A stretch of 64,000 nt of DNA, taken from contig NZ_MLJI01000001.1 in the NCBI RefSeq assembly GCF_002095535.1, positions 248,001 to 312,000 on the forward strand, read 5' to 3'. Origin of the DNA: Pantoea cypripedii (lineage in GTDB: Bacteria > Pseudomonadota > Gammaproteobacteria > Enterobacterales > Enterobacteriaceae). Under the pieces are notes generated by a model that ran no database searches, was not told the origin of the DNA, and saw nothing but the letters and a program-made list of their open reading frames with translations. Shown here in pieces: positions 28,821-38,294 of the stretch (positions are counted from its first letter, which is position 1; each line of letters begins with the position of its first letter). The position numbers and the translations under genes are program-made.

Positions 28821-29666
28821 TCAGGACGGTTTTGCGTTGAGATAACTGCGGCGCACCAGATATTGCTGCACCACGGTAATCAGCGCCATCAGCAGCACCA
28901 GCAGCATCGCCAGCGCGCCGCCGGTGTTAGGATCAAGCGAGATATCGCCCGATACCAGCGCGGCAATACGCACCGGCACCACGTTAAAGTTACCGGTGGT
29001 GAGCGCATAAATGGTGGCGTAAGCACCAAGGGCGTTCGCCAGCAGAATCACAAAAGTGCCGAGCAGGGCCGGGAACAGAATCGGCAGGCCGATATGCCAC
29101 CAGTAGCGCCAGCGGCTGGCCCCCAGCAGTGCCGCAGACTCCTGCCAGTCCTGACGCAGACCATCAAAGGCCGGGTAAAGCAACAGAATGCCGAGCGGGA
29201 TCTGGAACCAGGTGTAGACAATCACCATGCCGTCGCGCGAGAACAGTTTGAAGCTCTCCAGCAAATTGTAATGACGCAGCAGCAACGTCAGGCAGCCGTT
29301 CAGGCCCAGCAAAATGACAAAGGCAAACGCCAGCGGGACGCCGGCGAAGTTACTGGTCATGTTGGTAAACGACATCAAAAAGCGCTGAAAACGTCCGCTG
29401 CCCAGCTGATGCAGCGAATAACCTGCAACCAGCGCGATCAGCAGGCCGTAAATGCTCGACCAAATGGAGATATCCAGCGACAGACGAAATGCCTGTAAAT
29501 AGAAGGGTGAGGTCAGGATATCGGTGTAATTATCCAGCCCCCAGGCTTCATTCATATCGCTCCAGAAGCTGTTGATGGCGATCCACAGCAAGGGCGCGAG
29601 CTGGAATGCCACCCAGAACAGGGCAAAGGGCAGCAACAGCAGGAGCGCGAGGCCTTTACCTTTCAT
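28821..29666 (-). CDS. ABC transporter permease, PotB/PhnU-like
   Basis: First permease of the importer. 281 residues, six TM helices, EAA loop DWQESAALLGASRWRYWWHI. Its start overlaps the end of the hydrolase gene by 4 nt, which ties the enzyme to the transporter at the level of translation. Confidence 0.92.
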   Translation of the reverse strand: MKGKGLALLLLLPFALFWVAFQLAPLLWIAINSFWSDMNEAWGLDNYTDILTSPFYLQAFRLSLDISIWSSIYGLLIALVAGYSLHQLGSGRFQRFLMSFTNMTSNFAGVPLAFAFVILLGLNGCLTLLLRHYNLLESFKLFSRDGMVIVYTWFQIPLGILLLYPAFDGLRQDWQESAALLGASRWRYWWHIGLPILFPALLGTFVILLANALGAYATIYALTTGNFNVVPVRIAALVSGDISLDPNTGGALAMLLVLLMALITVVQQYLVRRSYLNAKPS

Positions 29667-30475
29667 GAACGCGGCTCCGCCAGCAGGCCGCGGCAGACCG
29701 GTTTATCATGCTCAACCCCCAGCAGGGTGCAGACGATACCGCACAGCTCCGTCTGTTGTGGTTCCAGATCAGGCTGCTTTGAGAAGCCCTCACCAAACAC
29801 AAACAGTGGAACACGGGTTTCTTCCGGCAAAATGCCGCCGTGCGAACGGTCGTCGTTCATGCCGTGATCGGCGGTGACAATCACCTGATAACCGGCGGCC
29901 AGCCAGCCCGGCATCCAGTGCGACAAATAGCCATCGGCCATACGTGCGCGGTTGCGGTACTGCGGCGATGACAGGCTATGTTTGTGCCCGGCATCGTCGA
30001 TGTTCATCGGGTGGATCAACAAAAAGTCAGGGTCGTGACGCAGACGCAGGCTTTCCGCGTCTTCAAACAAATGGGAATCCGGGTAGCCGTCGTCCCAGTA
30101 AAAGTGCCCGTATTGAATGGGCAGATCAGGCGCGACCGTGTGCCGGTCGCGCGCTGCGTTGAAGGGGGTTTGGTTATAGAGTTCACTCACCCAGTGGTAG
30201 GCGGCAGCGGCGGTGGTTAAACCGGCGGCGCGCGCGTAATGGAAGATGCTGCGCTCTTTACTCAACCGGCTGACGCCGTTATGAATAATACCACTGCGCA
30301 CCGGCGTGATGCCGGTGAGAATGCATTCATACAGCGGGCGCGACAGTGACGGCAGTTCGCAGGTCAGCGTGTAATATTGACCGTTGCCCTGCGCGCATTC
30401 GGCAAACAGGTAGCCCATCGCATGTTGTGCGACCTGATTGCTCAACCCATCCAGTACCACCAGGATCGTTTTCAT
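29663..30475 (-). CDS. Cytoplasmic alkaline-phosphatase-superfamily hydrolase (NPP/PhnA-like)
   Basis: 270 residues with no signal peptide (starts MKTILVVLDGL), so it acts in the cytosol. Every metal ligand of the superfamily can be placed: Asp9 in VVLDGL, nucleophile Ser45 in LPSLSRP (aligned with the T of TFPN in nucleotide pyrophosphatases), Asp160 and His164 in DDAGHKH, Asp203-His204 in TADHGMND, and His212 in SHGG. It should be a two-zinc phosphodiesterase, phosphonate hydrolase or phosphomonoesterase. It lies second in the ABC operon, between the binding protein and the permeases, so its substrate is likely the imported compound. Which compound is unknown. Confidence 0.85.
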   Translation of the reverse strand: MKTILVVLDGLSNQVAQHAMGYLFAECAQGNGQYYTLTCELPSLSRPLYECILTGITPVRSGIIHNGVSRLSKERSIFHYARAAGLTTAAAAYHWVSELYNQTPFNAARDRHTVAPDLPIQYGHFYWDDGYPDSHLFEDAESLRLRHDPDFLLIHPMNIDDAGHKHSLSSPQYRNRARMADGYLSHWMPGWLAAGYQVIVTADHGMNDDRSHGGILPEETRVPLFVFGEGFSKQPDLEPQQTELCGIVCTLLGVEHDKPVCRGLLAEPRS

Positions 30476-30485
30476 CCCCTTCTCC

Positions 30486-31547
30486 TTACTGCTGCATATT
30501 GATGATTACGTTCTCCTGCCACAGACGCGGCAGTGCTTTTGACGTTTTGTCCCAGGCAGCCTGGTCTTTGATCGGGCGGGCATTTTTATATTCAGACTGC
30601 GGCAGCAGTTTGGCCTGCACGTCTGCTGGCAGCGTCAGGTATTGCGCGCGAATCGGGCGTGCATAACCTTTCGCCAGGTTGGTCTGGCCAGCATCAGAGA
30701 AGATATATTCACGCGCCAGTTTGGCGGCGTTCGGGTGTTTGGCGTATTTGTTGATGATGGTGGTGTAACCCGAGGTCACGGAGCCATCAGACGGGATCAC
30801 CACTTCATAGCGGTTTTTGTCGATCTGGTCACGATAGTTCAGGCCATTAAAGTCCCACACCACAGCAACCTGGATTTCGCCTTTTTCGATGTTGGCAATC
30901 ACCGGATCGGTCACGCCCAGGCGACCCTGTTTGGCGAGATCAGCAAAGAAACCCAGTGCCGGTTTCAGGTTCTTTTCGTCACCGCCCAGCGCATAGTTAG
31001 CCGCCAGTACGCCGTTGGCAGCCTGAGCAGCCACGCCGACATCACCGATAGTGACCACATACTTACCTTTCTTCAGATCGGCCCAGCTGTGCGGCACATC
31101 TTTCACCTGCTGTTTGTCGACCAGGAAAGCGATGGTGCCGGTATAAGCCAGCATCCAGTTACCTTCTTTATCTTTCGCCCAATCCGGGACCTGATCCCAG
31201 TGCGTTGGCTTATAAGGCTGAGCCAGACCTTTCGCGACCGCAACAGGACCGAAAGCGGCACCCACGTCACCGATATCGGCGCTGGCGTTCTCTTTCTCTG
31301 CGGCAAACTTCGCCAGTTCCTGCGCCGAAGACATATCGGTATCGCTGTGCTTCAGGCCATATTTGCTGCTGATGTCATTCCATGTGTCTTTCCAGTTGGC
31401 CCAGCTATCTGGCATACCGACGCTGTTGATTTGACCTTCGCTGCGCGCGGCTTTTTCCAGCGCGGCAAGATCGTTGTCGGCAGCTTGCGCGGCGGGCAGC
31501 GCAAGCAGTACGGCACTGGCTACTACAGAGGCGATTAACGCTTTCAT
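30486..31547 (-). CDS. ABC transporter periplasmic binding protein, PotD/PhnS-like
   Basis: 353 residues. The ATG at 31547 follows GGGAGCAACTGAG and starts a clear signal peptide (MKALIASVVASAVLLALPAA, cleaved near AQA-AD). A longer open frame to 31694 has no ribosome site. The mature protein is a type II periplasmic fold of the spermidine/iron/2-aminoethylphosphonate group (VVTIGDVGVAAQAANGVL, VAVVWDFNGLNYRD). First gene of the operon. The candidate operator at 31582-31593 lies 35 bp upstream. Confidence 0.9.
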   Translation of the reverse strand: MKALIASVVASAVLLALPAAQAADNDLAALEKAARSEGQINSVGMPDSWANWKDTWNDISSKYGLKHSDTDMSSAQELAKFAAEKENASADIGDVGAAFGPVAVAKGLAQPYKPTHWDQVPDWAKDKEGNWMLAYTGTIAFLVDKQQVKDVPHSWADLKKGKYVVTIGDVGVAAQAANGVLAANYALGGDEKNLKPALGFFADLAKQGRLGVTDPVIANIEKGEIQVAVVWDFNGLNYRDQIDKNRYEVVIPSDGSVTSGYTTIINKYAKHPNAAKLAREYIFSDAGQTNLAKGYARPIRAQYLTLPADVQAKLLPQSEYKNARPIKDQAAWDKTSKALPRLWQENVIINMQQ

Positions 31548-31581
31548 CTCAGTTGCTCCCGGTGTAAGTTGAGGGACATCT

Positions 31582-31593
31582 TGGTCTAGTCCA
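31582..31593 (-). promoter_or_regulatory. Candidate operator of the GntR/UTRA regulator
   Basis: TGGTCTAGTCCA, one base from the perfect dyad TGGTCTAGACCA. This form resembles sites described for HutC-subfamily regulators such as PhnF. It lies 35 bp before the binding-protein start, in the region where that gene's promoter must be. Confidence 0.55.
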
Positions 31594-31710
31594 GCAAGAA
31601 CCGAGCCAATGTAGCCTTTGCATATGAAGGTTTTATGACTAAGGCGGTGAAATGTGGTGTGGCGAGCAAATCCACATGCCATGCTGGAGCGCAATGATGT
31701 CGGGCTTAGC

Positions 31711-31739
31711 TTGTCACTGGATTGTCATCGAACTGTCAT
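31711..31739 (+). promoter_or_regulatory. Pho box between the importer operon and its regulator
   Basis: Three 7-mers with 4-bp spacers, period 11: TTGTCAC-TGGA-TTGTCAT-CGAA-CTGTCAT. This matches the PhoB repeat arrangement, on the strand of the regulator gene 34 bp ahead of its start. It predicts phosphate-starvation control of the regulator and perhaps of the divergent operon. Confidence 0.8.
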
Positions 31740-31772
31740 AGTGCAGCTTCGCCCCAAAATGAGGCTTTATAG

Positions 31773-32471
31773 ATGTCGTCGAAAACGGCGGACGTAATTG
31801 CAGCCGCGCTGCACAGTCGTATTGATGCAGGGGAGTTCGCCAGTGGGCGCTTACCGGCTGAACGCAGCCTGAGCGAACAATATTCCACCACGCGTATTAC
31901 CCTGCGTGAAGCACTGGGATTGCTGGAGGCGCAGGGTATTATCTACCGCGAGCTGCGTCGTGGCTGGTTTCTGGCACCACCAAGGCTGGTTTATAACCCG
32001 CTGCATCACAGTCATTTCCACGCGATGGCGGCCCAGCAGGGGCGTATTGCCAGCACCGAAGTGATTGAGGCGCGTCAGGTACCAGTGCTGCAATCGGTCG
32101 CGCAACAGTTGCAGCTGGTGGAGGGGGATGATGTTTATCTGATTCGTCGTCTGCGGCGCATTGATGGCCGTGCGGTGTTGTATGTGGAGCACTACCTCAA
32201 TCCACATTATTTTCCCGGCCTGCTCGAAGAAGATCTCACCCGTTCCCTGACGGATCTCTACAACCAGCGCTACGGCATTCGTTACGGCGGTGCGCGCTTT
32301 ACTATTTTGCCAGGGCCATTGCCCGCGCGCGCAGCGCCTGCGCTGAACGTTGCCAGCGGGACACCGGGATTGCTGATCACCCGTATCAACCGTGACCAGC
32401 ATAAACGGGTGATTGACTGTGACTGTGAATACTGGCGCTACGATGCACTCTGTGTGGATGTTGATGTCTGA
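31773..32471 (+). CDS. GntR-family transcriptional regulator with UTRA domain (HutC/PhnF/PhnR type)
   Basis: 232 residues. Winged HTH at about 5-70 (GRLPAERSLSEQYSTTRITLREALGLLEAQG), then a UTRA effector domain (about 85-230; LRRIDGRAVLYVEHYLNP). Divergent from the ABC/hydrolase operon and the natural candidate for its regulator, with the effector probably the transported compound or a product. GAGG at the right spacing precedes the ATG. Salmonella phnR beside phnSTUV is the nearest analogy I can offer. Confidence 0.88.
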   Translation: MSSKTADVIAAALHSRIDAGEFASGRLPAERSLSEQYSTTRITLREALGLLEAQGIIYRELRRGWFLAPPRLVYNPLHHSHFHAMAAQQGRIASTEVIEARQVPVLQSVAQQLQLVEGDDVYLIRRLRRIDGRAVLYVEHYLNPHYFPGLLEEDLTRSLTDLYNQRYGIRYGGARFTILPGPLPARAAPALNVASGTPGLLITRINRDQHKRVIDCDCEYWRYDALCVDVDV

Positions 32472-32477
32472 GTATAT

Positions 32478-32493
32478 TGTGAATTTGATCACA
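32478..32493 (+). promoter_or_regulatory. CRP site upstream of psiE
   Basis: TGTGA-ATTTGA-TCACA, a perfect match to the CRP half-sites and spacing, about 50-65 bp before the psiE start. E. coli psiE is known to respond to cAMP-CRP as well as to phosphate starvation. No Pho box is seen here. Confidence 0.8.
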
Positions 32494-32541
32494 CTATCGC
32501 ATGATAGCGCCAGAGATAAGGCGTTCTATTAAGGCGAAGAA

Positions 32542-32952
32542 ATGACTGAAAAATCAATGGCGGGACAACTGATTGCCCGAGGATTGCAATGGGTGCTGAA
32601 CCTCGGGTTGGTGATCTTGGCAATCATTCTGGTGGTGTTTCTCGGTAAAGAAACCATCCATCTGGCAAATGTGTTGTTCAGCACTGGCGAGCAGGCATCG
32701 TCATTCCTGCTAATCGAAGGGATTGTTATCTATTTTCTCTATTTCGAGTTTATCGCGTTGATTGTGAAGTATTTTCAGTCGGGTTATCACTTCCCGCTGC
32801 GCTACTTTGTCTATATCGGTATTACCGCGATTATTCGTTTGATTATTGTCGACCATAAAAATCCTTTCGATACGCTGTGCTATTCGGCGGCGATTCTGAT
32901 TCTGGTGATTACCTTGTGGCTGGCGAACAGCAACCGCCTGAAACGCGAGTAA
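32542..32952 (+). CDS. psiE: Phosphate-starvation-inducible membrane protein PsiE
   Basis: 136 residues with four TM segments and little else, matching PsiE ([46 protein letters not shown]). Molecular function unknown. It begins the block syntenic with E. coli psiE-ubiC-ubiA-plsB. Confidence 0.93.
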   Translation: MTEKSMAGQLIARGLQWVLNLGLVILAIILVVFLGKETIHLANVLFSTGEQASSFLLIEGIVIYFLYFEFIALIVKYFQSGYHFPLRYFVYIGITAIIRLIIVDHKNPFDTLCYSAAILILVITLWLANSNRLKRE

Positions 32953-33083
32953 TCCACCTGCTATAGCGGCGCGATGTTTTATTTTGCCTTCGGGTGCCGA
33001 AAACCGCGCCGTTACCAATTCGTGCAAGCACGCAGCGGCGGTGGTGCGTTACACTGAGACACTTTTTTCTGTGGAGTGTTTTT

Positions 33084-33602
33084 ATGTCTCAGGATGCGCT
33101 GGCGCAACTGCGCGCGCTGCACTGGCTACCCGCTTCTTCCCCTTTGCTTTCCGCCCCTTTGCTGGACTGGCTTATGGAAGAAGATTCAATGACCCGGCGC
33201 TTTGAGCAGCATTGCCAGCAGGTCACCGTTGAGATTGTGCGTGAAGCTTTTATCCCGGCCAGTGAGCTGGAGGATGAAGGCCAGCAGCTGCCAGAGGATG
33301 AGCGCTTCTGGCTGCGGGAAATTATCCTGTGTGGCGACGGTATCCCCTGGTTGGCGGGACGAACACTGGTGCCCGAAAGCACGCTAAATGGACCTGAGCA
33401 AATGCTACAGCAGCTCGGCACACGACCTCTTGGCCGTTATCTTTTTGCTTCCTCAACGCTGACACGCGATTTTATCGAGCCCGGCCAGGTTGATGAATTA
33501 TGGGGACGGCGTTCTCGTCTGCGCTTATCGGGTAAGCCACTGTTGTTAACTGAACTGTTTTTACCTGCGTCGCCGCTGTATCGCGCGCTGGTTCAAGGAT
33601 AA
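33084..33602 (+). CDS. ubiC: Chorismate pyruvate-lyase
   Basis: Converts chorismate to 4-hydroxybenzoate and pyruvate, the first committed step of ubiquinone synthesis. 172 residues from the ATG at 33084 (preceded by GTGGAG); an in-frame ATG at 32994 is in REP-like sequence and is rejected. Motifs [19 protein letters not shown] and LFLPASPLY are characteristic. ubiA follows after 5 nt. Confidence 0.95.
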   Translation: MSQDALAQLRALHWLPASSPLLSAPLLDWLMEEDSMTRRFEQHCQQVTVEIVREAFIPASELEDEGQQLPEDERFWLREIILCGDGIPWLAGRTLVPESTLNGPEQMLQQLGTRPLGRYLFASSTLTRDFIEPGQVDELWGRRSRLRLSGKPLLLTELFLPASPLYRALVQG

Positions 33603-33607
33603 AGATT

Positions 33608-34492
33608 GTGCAAAAGACTCTGGGAATAAATAAATTACAGGCGTACAGCCGCCTGATGCGTATAGATAAACCCATAGGCACCTTGCTGTTGTTGTGGCCC
33701 ACACTCTGGGCGCTGTGGTTATCGGGTATGGCGATCCCGCCGTTATCGGTACTGCTGGTGTTTGTGTTGGGTGTGATCGTGATGCGTGCTGCCGGTTGTG
33801 TGATCAATGATTACGCTGACCGTAAAGTCGATGGGCATGTGAAACGCACTGCCGCCCGCCCGCTGGCCAGTGGCCTGGTGTCGGAGAAAGAGGCGAAGCT
33901 GCTGTTTGTTGGCCTGGCGTTGCTGGCATTTGTGCTGGTACTGACCATGAATCGTATGACGATTCTGCTGTCGGTTGTCGGGCTGGCACTGGCCTGGGTC
34001 TATCCCTTTATGAAGCGCTATACCCATCTGCCGCAGGTGGTGCTGGGAGCGGCATTTGGCTGGGCGATTCCGATGGGCTGGGCGGCGGTTAGTGAGTCCT
34101 TACCACTGGTTTGCTGGTTGGTCTTCATTGCTAACCTGTGCTGGACCGTCGCATATGATACGCAATATGCCATGGTGGACAGGGATGATGACCTGAAGAT
34201 TGGGGTGAAATCGACGGCGATTCTGTTTGGTCGTTACGACAAGCTGATCATCGGCCTGCTGCAACTGGCAACGCTGGGTTTGATGGTGGTGGTGGGATTA
34301 CTGCTGAATCTGAATGGTGCATTTTACTGGTCGCTGCTGCTGGCTGCAGGCTTGTTTGTCCATCAGCAGAAACTGATTGCCCGGCGTGAGCGCGATGCCT
34401 GCTTCCAGGCGTTCCTCAACAATAACTACGTTGGTCTGGTGCTGTTTATTGGCATTTTGTTGAATACCTTACCGTTTATTGATTTGATGTAG
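33608..34492 (+). CDS. ubiA: 4-Hydroxybenzoate octaprenyltransferase
   Basis: Membrane prenyltransferase attaching the isoprenoid chain to 4-hydroxybenzoate. 294 residues, with a GTG start at 33608. Both Asp-rich, Mg-diphosphate-binding motifs are present: [15 protein letters not shown] and [12 protein letters not shown]. About nine TM helices. In operon with ubiC. Confidence 0.97.
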   Translation: MQKTLGINKLQAYSRLMRIDKPIGTLLLLWPTLWALWLSGMAIPPLSVLLVFVLGVIVMRAAGCVINDYADRKVDGHVKRTAARPLASGLVSEKEAKLLFVGLALLAFVLVLTMNRMTILLSVVGLALAWVYPFMKRYTHLPQVVLGAAFGWAIPMGWAAVSESLPLVCWLVFIANLCWTVAYDTQYAMVDRDDDLKIGVKSTAILFGRYDKLIIGLLQLATLGLMVVVGLLLNLNGAFYWSLLLAAGLFVHQQKLIARRERDACFQAFLNNNYVGLVLFIGILLNTLPFIDLM

Positions 34493-34514
34493 CGGCGGTA
34501 TATCAGACGAAAAA

Positions 34515-34550
34515 AAAAGCCGTCATCGGTAAACGATGACGGCTTTTTGA
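34515..34550. terminator. Bidirectional terminator between ubiA and plsB
   Basis: AAAAGCCGTCATCG-GTAAA-CGATGACGGCTTTT, a 14-bp perfect stem with T runs on both strands. It serves the convergent ubiA and plsB genes. Confidence 0.95.
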
Positions 34551-34563
34551 TTTCTGGCTGGCG

Positions 34564-36987
34564 TTAATCGTGAGCGGTGGCGCTTTCAATGGTCAGGCGT
34601 ACATCGCTGGTGACCAGCTCTGCCAGCATCTGCCACATAATTTGCGTGCGTTGCACATCGGCATCGCCGCTGTCGTTGATATAGCCCTCATCACGCAGGG
34701 TCATCACCAGTGTCGAGAATACCGCTTTATCAAAGAACTCTGGGGCGTTAATGCCATGGAGCACGGATAAACGCTGTGCCAGCGTACGGCTCTCTTTCTC
34801 CAGCGTGCCACGGTTGATACCGGGTTTGGCGCTGAGGATGGAGAAGGTAATGGCAAAGCGCTGTAAGGTTTCACGAATTCCGGCCGCCAGCAGTTGAAGG
34901 GTGCGGTAGCGTGCGGCACTCAGCTTCAACAGACCATCCTGTTGGCTAACCAGACCCTGGCGCGCCATTTCAGCACAAAGATTCTGTAGCAAGCCAGGTA
35001 ACTCTTCGTTGCTCCAGCGCAGGAACAGTTCACTCTTCAGCATGGGATACACCAGGCTCACCTGACGCAGTAACTCCGCTTCATTGATTTCCCGGTGCTG
35101 CTGCACAATCGCGGCAATCAATGATGGCATAACCAGCATATGCTGGATGTTGTTGCGGTAGTAAGTCATCAGTACCGCCTGCTCACGCGGCAGAATGATG
35201 ATGTCACCAATGTTGTCCTGCTCGGTCTCAAACTTGTTCATGCCCATAGCGTGATCGAACAGCGCTTCTGCATTGAGGTTTGGCACAGTGGCTTCTGACG
35301 AGTAAGGGACGTTGCGCAGCAACTGGGTATAGCATTCCAGCTGCTCAATCAGTTGCTCGCGGGTAAGCGAACGCTGACGAGAGGCCAGCAGTGCGGTAAC
35401 GCACAGGTTCATCGCATTGGCGGCACCGGCTTCGTTAATCCGCACCATCAGACGGTTGGCGATGTCATTTACTGCGGGAGTCATCCATGCCTGACGTGGC
35501 GGCTCAATCGGATCGATGGACTCACGCCATTCTGGTACATGTTTGTTCAGGTAATTCACCAGCGGCAGCGGTTCGCCGAAGTTGACATAACCCTGGCCCA
35601 GATTGCGCAGCTTACGCAGGCCGCGCACCATCTGCATAAAGCCTTCTTTTTCTTTCACCGCCCCGCGCAGTTCTTTGGCGTAGGTCCCGACTTCCATCAC
35701 ATGCTCGTAACCAATGTAAATCGGCACGAAGGTAATTGGACGGCTGCTGCCACGCAACAGCGCCTGTAACGTCATCGACAGGGTGCCGGTTTTCGGTTCC
35801 AGCAGGCGGCCGGTACGTGAACGTCCGCCCTCGACAAAGTATTCAACCGAGTAGCCGCGATTAAACAATTCGCCAAGATATTCACGAAACACAGTGGAAT
35901 AGAGCTTGTTGCCTTTAAAAGTACGGCGAATAAAGAATGCGCCCAGGCGACGGAAAATCGGACCGGCAGGCCAGAAGTTAAGATTGATACCGGCCGCGAT
36001 ATGCGGTGGTACCAGACCCTGGTGGTAAAGCACATAAGAGAGGAGCAGGTAATCCATATGGCTGCGATGGCAGGGAACATAGACAATCTCGTGACCATCC
36101 TGTGCCAGCTGACGCACACGCTCGCCGCCATTGACGTTGATACCCTGATAAAGTCGGCTCCACATCCAGCCCATCACGCGGTCAGTGACGCGGATAGCCT
36201 CATAGGAGAAGTCAGCCGCAATCTCTTCCATCATTTCAATGGCGTTTTGCTGCGCCTTCTCATGGGAAATCTTTTTGCTGCGCGCTTCATCTTCCACAGC
36301 CTTTTCAATGGCTTTTGATTGCAACAGCTTGTTGAACAGATCCTGGCGGGCAGGTAAGCGCGGGCCGATGGCGGCCAGACGCTGGCGAGCGAAGTGAATA
36401 CGCGCCACGCGGGCCAGTTTTTGCGCAATTGACTTGTCCGTTCCGTGCTCGGTTGCCATTTGACGCAGCGACACCGTCGGCGAGAAGCGGACAAAACTGT
36501 CGCGGCCATGCCAGAGAATGGCAAAGAACTTCTGTACACCGTTAAGAATGCGCAGATGTGGTGTCTGCTCGCCCTGAACTTCACGCCCAGGTGCGCGTCC
36601 AAACATCACCGACACTGGCAGCATTTGCACATCCAGCTCGGGGTTGCTGCGATGCAGATCGAGATAGTCATGAAATAGCTTCACTGACTCCACATTCGGC
36701 ACGAAATAAGGGAAAACGCGCGGACCGTCGTGGATAAACACATAGCGAGGCAGCAATGTGCCATCGATTTCCAGCGGTGTAAGCGGATCCGGCAGATCGT
36801 GTTTCACACATTGCGAACGCAGGGTGAGCAGATCGGCCTTGGAATCGTAAGGCAGCACATATAGGATTGGCCGCGTTGAATCTAACCCATGCTCAGACAC
36901 GGGATCCGACGGAATAGCCTTACTCTTTACCAAAATGGAGAGTGGTAAATTCAATAATTTATAATAAAGTTTACGCCAACCTGACAT
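34564..36987 (-). CDS. plsB: Glycerol-3-phosphate 1-O-acyltransferase
   Basis: First enzyme of membrane phospholipid synthesis, acylating glycerol-3-phosphate from acyl-ACP or acyl-CoA at the inner membrane. 807 residues from ATG 36987, identical in length to E. coli, starting [20 protein letters not shown]. The open frame runs on to 37377 but is antisense to dgkA there. The acyltransferase motif [13 protein letters not shown] contains catalytic His and Asp; the substrate motif [14 protein letters not shown] follows. Divergent from dgkA. Confidence 0.97.
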   Translation of the reverse strand: MSGWRKLYYKLLNLPLSILVKSKAIPSDPVSEHGLDSTRPILYVLPYDSKADLLTLRSQCVKHDLPDPLTPLEIDGTLLPRYVFIHDGPRVFPYFVPNVESVKLFHDYLDLHRSNPELDVQMLPVSVMFGRAPGREVQGEQTPHLRILNGVQKFFAILWHGRDSFVRFSPTVSLRQMATEHGTDKSIAQKLARVARIHFARQRLAAIGPRLPARQDLFNKLLQSKAIEKAVEDEARSKKISHEKAQQNAIEMMEEIAADFSYEAIRVTDRVMGWMWSRLYQGINVNGGERVRQLAQDGHEIVYVPCHRSHMDYLLLSYVLYHQGLVPPHIAAGINLNFWPAGPIFRRLGAFFIRRTFKGNKLYSTVFREYLGELFNRGYSVEYFVEGGRSRTGRLLEPKTGTLSMTLQALLRGSSRPITFVPIYIGYEHVMEVGTYAKELRGAVKEKEGFMQMVRGLRKLRNLGQGYVNFGEPLPLVNYLNKHVPEWRESIDPIEPPRQAWMTPAVNDIANRLMVRINEAGAANAMNLCVTALLASRQRSLTREQLIEQLECYTQLLRNVPYSSEATVPNLNAEALFDHAMGMNKFETEQDNIGDIIILPREQAVLMTYYRNNIQHMLVMPSLIAAIVQQHREINEAELLRQVSLVYPMLKSELFLRWSNEELPGLLQNLCAEMARQGLVSQQDGLLKLSAARYRTLQLLAAGIRETLQRFAITFSILSAKPGINRGTLEKESRTLAQRLSVLHGINAPEFFDKAVFSTLVMTLRDEGYINDSGDADVQRTQIMWQMLAELVTSDVRLTIESATAHD

Positions 36988-37113
36988 AGACAACTTTAAG
37001 CCTCTTGTTAGCAAAGCGCGGCAAGCATACCAGAAAGTGCCGCGAAGATCTGTGGCCGTGCCATTCCCGGCTGCCCAGACATTGACGTCAAAACGAGTAA
37101 AGGGTTCAACGAC

Positions 37114-37482
37114 ATGGCAAATAACGTCACCGGTATTCTCAGGATAGTGAAAGCTGCCGGTTATTCCTGGCAGGGATTGCGCGCCGCCTGGCAACATGAA
37201 GCGGCATTTCGCCAGGAGGCCATCGCCGCGCTGGTGGCGATTGTGGTGGCATGCTGGCTGGATGTTGACGCTATCTCCCGCGTACTCATGATCGGTTCTG
37301 TGGTGCTGGTGGTCATTGTAGAGATAATGAATAGTGCCATTGAAGCCGTCGTCGACCGCATTGGTCAGGAGCGTCATCCGCTGGCCGGACGCGCGAAAGA
37401 TATGGGGTCGGCTGCCGTACTGTTAGCTATCTTACTGGCTCTTTTCGTCTGGATCGCGCTGCTTTGGTCGCATTTGCGATAA
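37114..37482 (+). CDS. dgkA: Diacylglycerol kinase
   Basis: Integral inner-membrane kinase recycling diacylglycerol (from MDO synthesis) to phosphatidic acid. 122 residues, three TM helices plus an amphipathic N-terminus. Catalytic region [15 protein letters not shown] is intact. Divergent from plsB, same order as E. coli. Confidence 0.97.
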   Translation: MANNVTGILRIVKAAGYSWQGLRAAWQHEAAFRQEAIAALVAIVVACWLDVDAISRVLMIGSVVLVVIVEIMNSAIEAVVDRIGQERHPLAGRAKDMGSAAVLLAILLALFVWIALLWSHLR

Positions 37483-37544
37483 GGATTCCGGATTCATCAA
37501 CTCGCTGATTTTTCCCTCAGTTTTGGTTTCCATTTCGCCAATAC

Positions 37545-37579
37545 CTGTATATACTCACAGCGACTGTATAAACAACCAG
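37545..37579 (+). promoter_or_regulatory. Two LexA (SOS) boxes upstream of lexA
   Basis: CTGTATATACTCACAG (37545-37560) and CTGTATAAACAACCAG (37564-37579), both CTG-N10-CAG. The paired sites match the autoregulatory arrangement of E. coli lexA. Confidence 0.95.
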
Positions 37580-37587
37580 GGGGCGGG

Positions 37588-38202
37588 ATGAAAGCGTTAA
37601 CCAGCAGGCAGCAACAGGTCTATGATCTGATTCGCGACCATATCAACCAGACGGGCATGCCGCCAACGCGTGCGGAAATTGCTGCTCAACTGGGCTTCCG
37701 CTCACCGAATGCGGCAGAAGAACATCTGAAGGCCCTGGCACGTAAGGGCGTAATTGAAATCGTCTCCGGTGCGTCGCGCGGTATTCGTTTATTAATGGAA
37801 GAAGAAGCCAGTGAGGGGCTGCCGCTGATTGGCCGTGTCGCCGCGGGTGAACCGTTATTGGCACAGGAGCACATCGAGGCCCATTACCAGGTTGATGCCA
37901 ACCTCTTCAAACCTACCGCTGATTTCCTGCTGCGCGTTAGCGGCATGTCGATGAAAGATATCGGCATTATGGATGGTGACTTACTGGCGGTACACAAGAC
38001 TCAGGAAGTGCGCAATGGCCAGGTTGTGGTGGCGCGCATTGATGATGAAGTCACAGTGAAACGCTGGAAAAAGCAGGGTGCGATTGTGCAGCTGCTGCCA
38101 GAAAACAGCGACTTCCAGCCGATTGTGGTCGATACACGTGAGCAGTCACTCACCGTTGAAGGGCTGGCTGTGGGTATCGTGCGTAACGGCGAATGGCTTT
38201 AA
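37588..38202 (+). CDS. lexA: SOS repressor LexA
   Basis: Represses DNA-damage genes; RecA-ssDNA triggers its self-cleavage. 204 residues, two more than E. coli. N-terminal winged HTH ([26 protein letters not shown]). Cleavage site Ala86-Gly87, catalytic Ser121 ([10 protein letters not shown]) and Lys158 (VTVKRW) are all in place. Followed by dinF, with a weak hairpin (ACGGTAGCGC-CTCT-GCGCTGCCGT, 38221-38244) between that may attenuate read-through. Confidence 0.98.
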   Translation: MKALTSRQQQVYDLIRDHINQTGMPPTRAEIAAQLGFRSPNAAEEHLKALARKGVIEIVSGASRGIRLLMEEEASEGLPLIGRVAAGEPLLAQEHIEAHYQVDANLFKPTADFLLRVSGMSMKDIGIMDGDLLAVHKTQEVRNGQVVVARIDDEVTVKRWKKQGAIVQLLPENSDFQPIVVDTREQSLTVEGLAVGIVRNGEWL

Positions 38203-38294
38203 TCCTTTAAATCCCCCACTACGGTAGCGCCTCTGCGCTGCCGTGGTTTGATTTGCCAAAATAACTGTAGCGCAGCACAAACCGGGACGGGCTG

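Noticed and set aside
36988..37377. 130-codon N-terminal extension of plsB
   Set aside because: It runs antisense through dgkA; the ATG at 36987 reproduces the exact family N-terminus and length.
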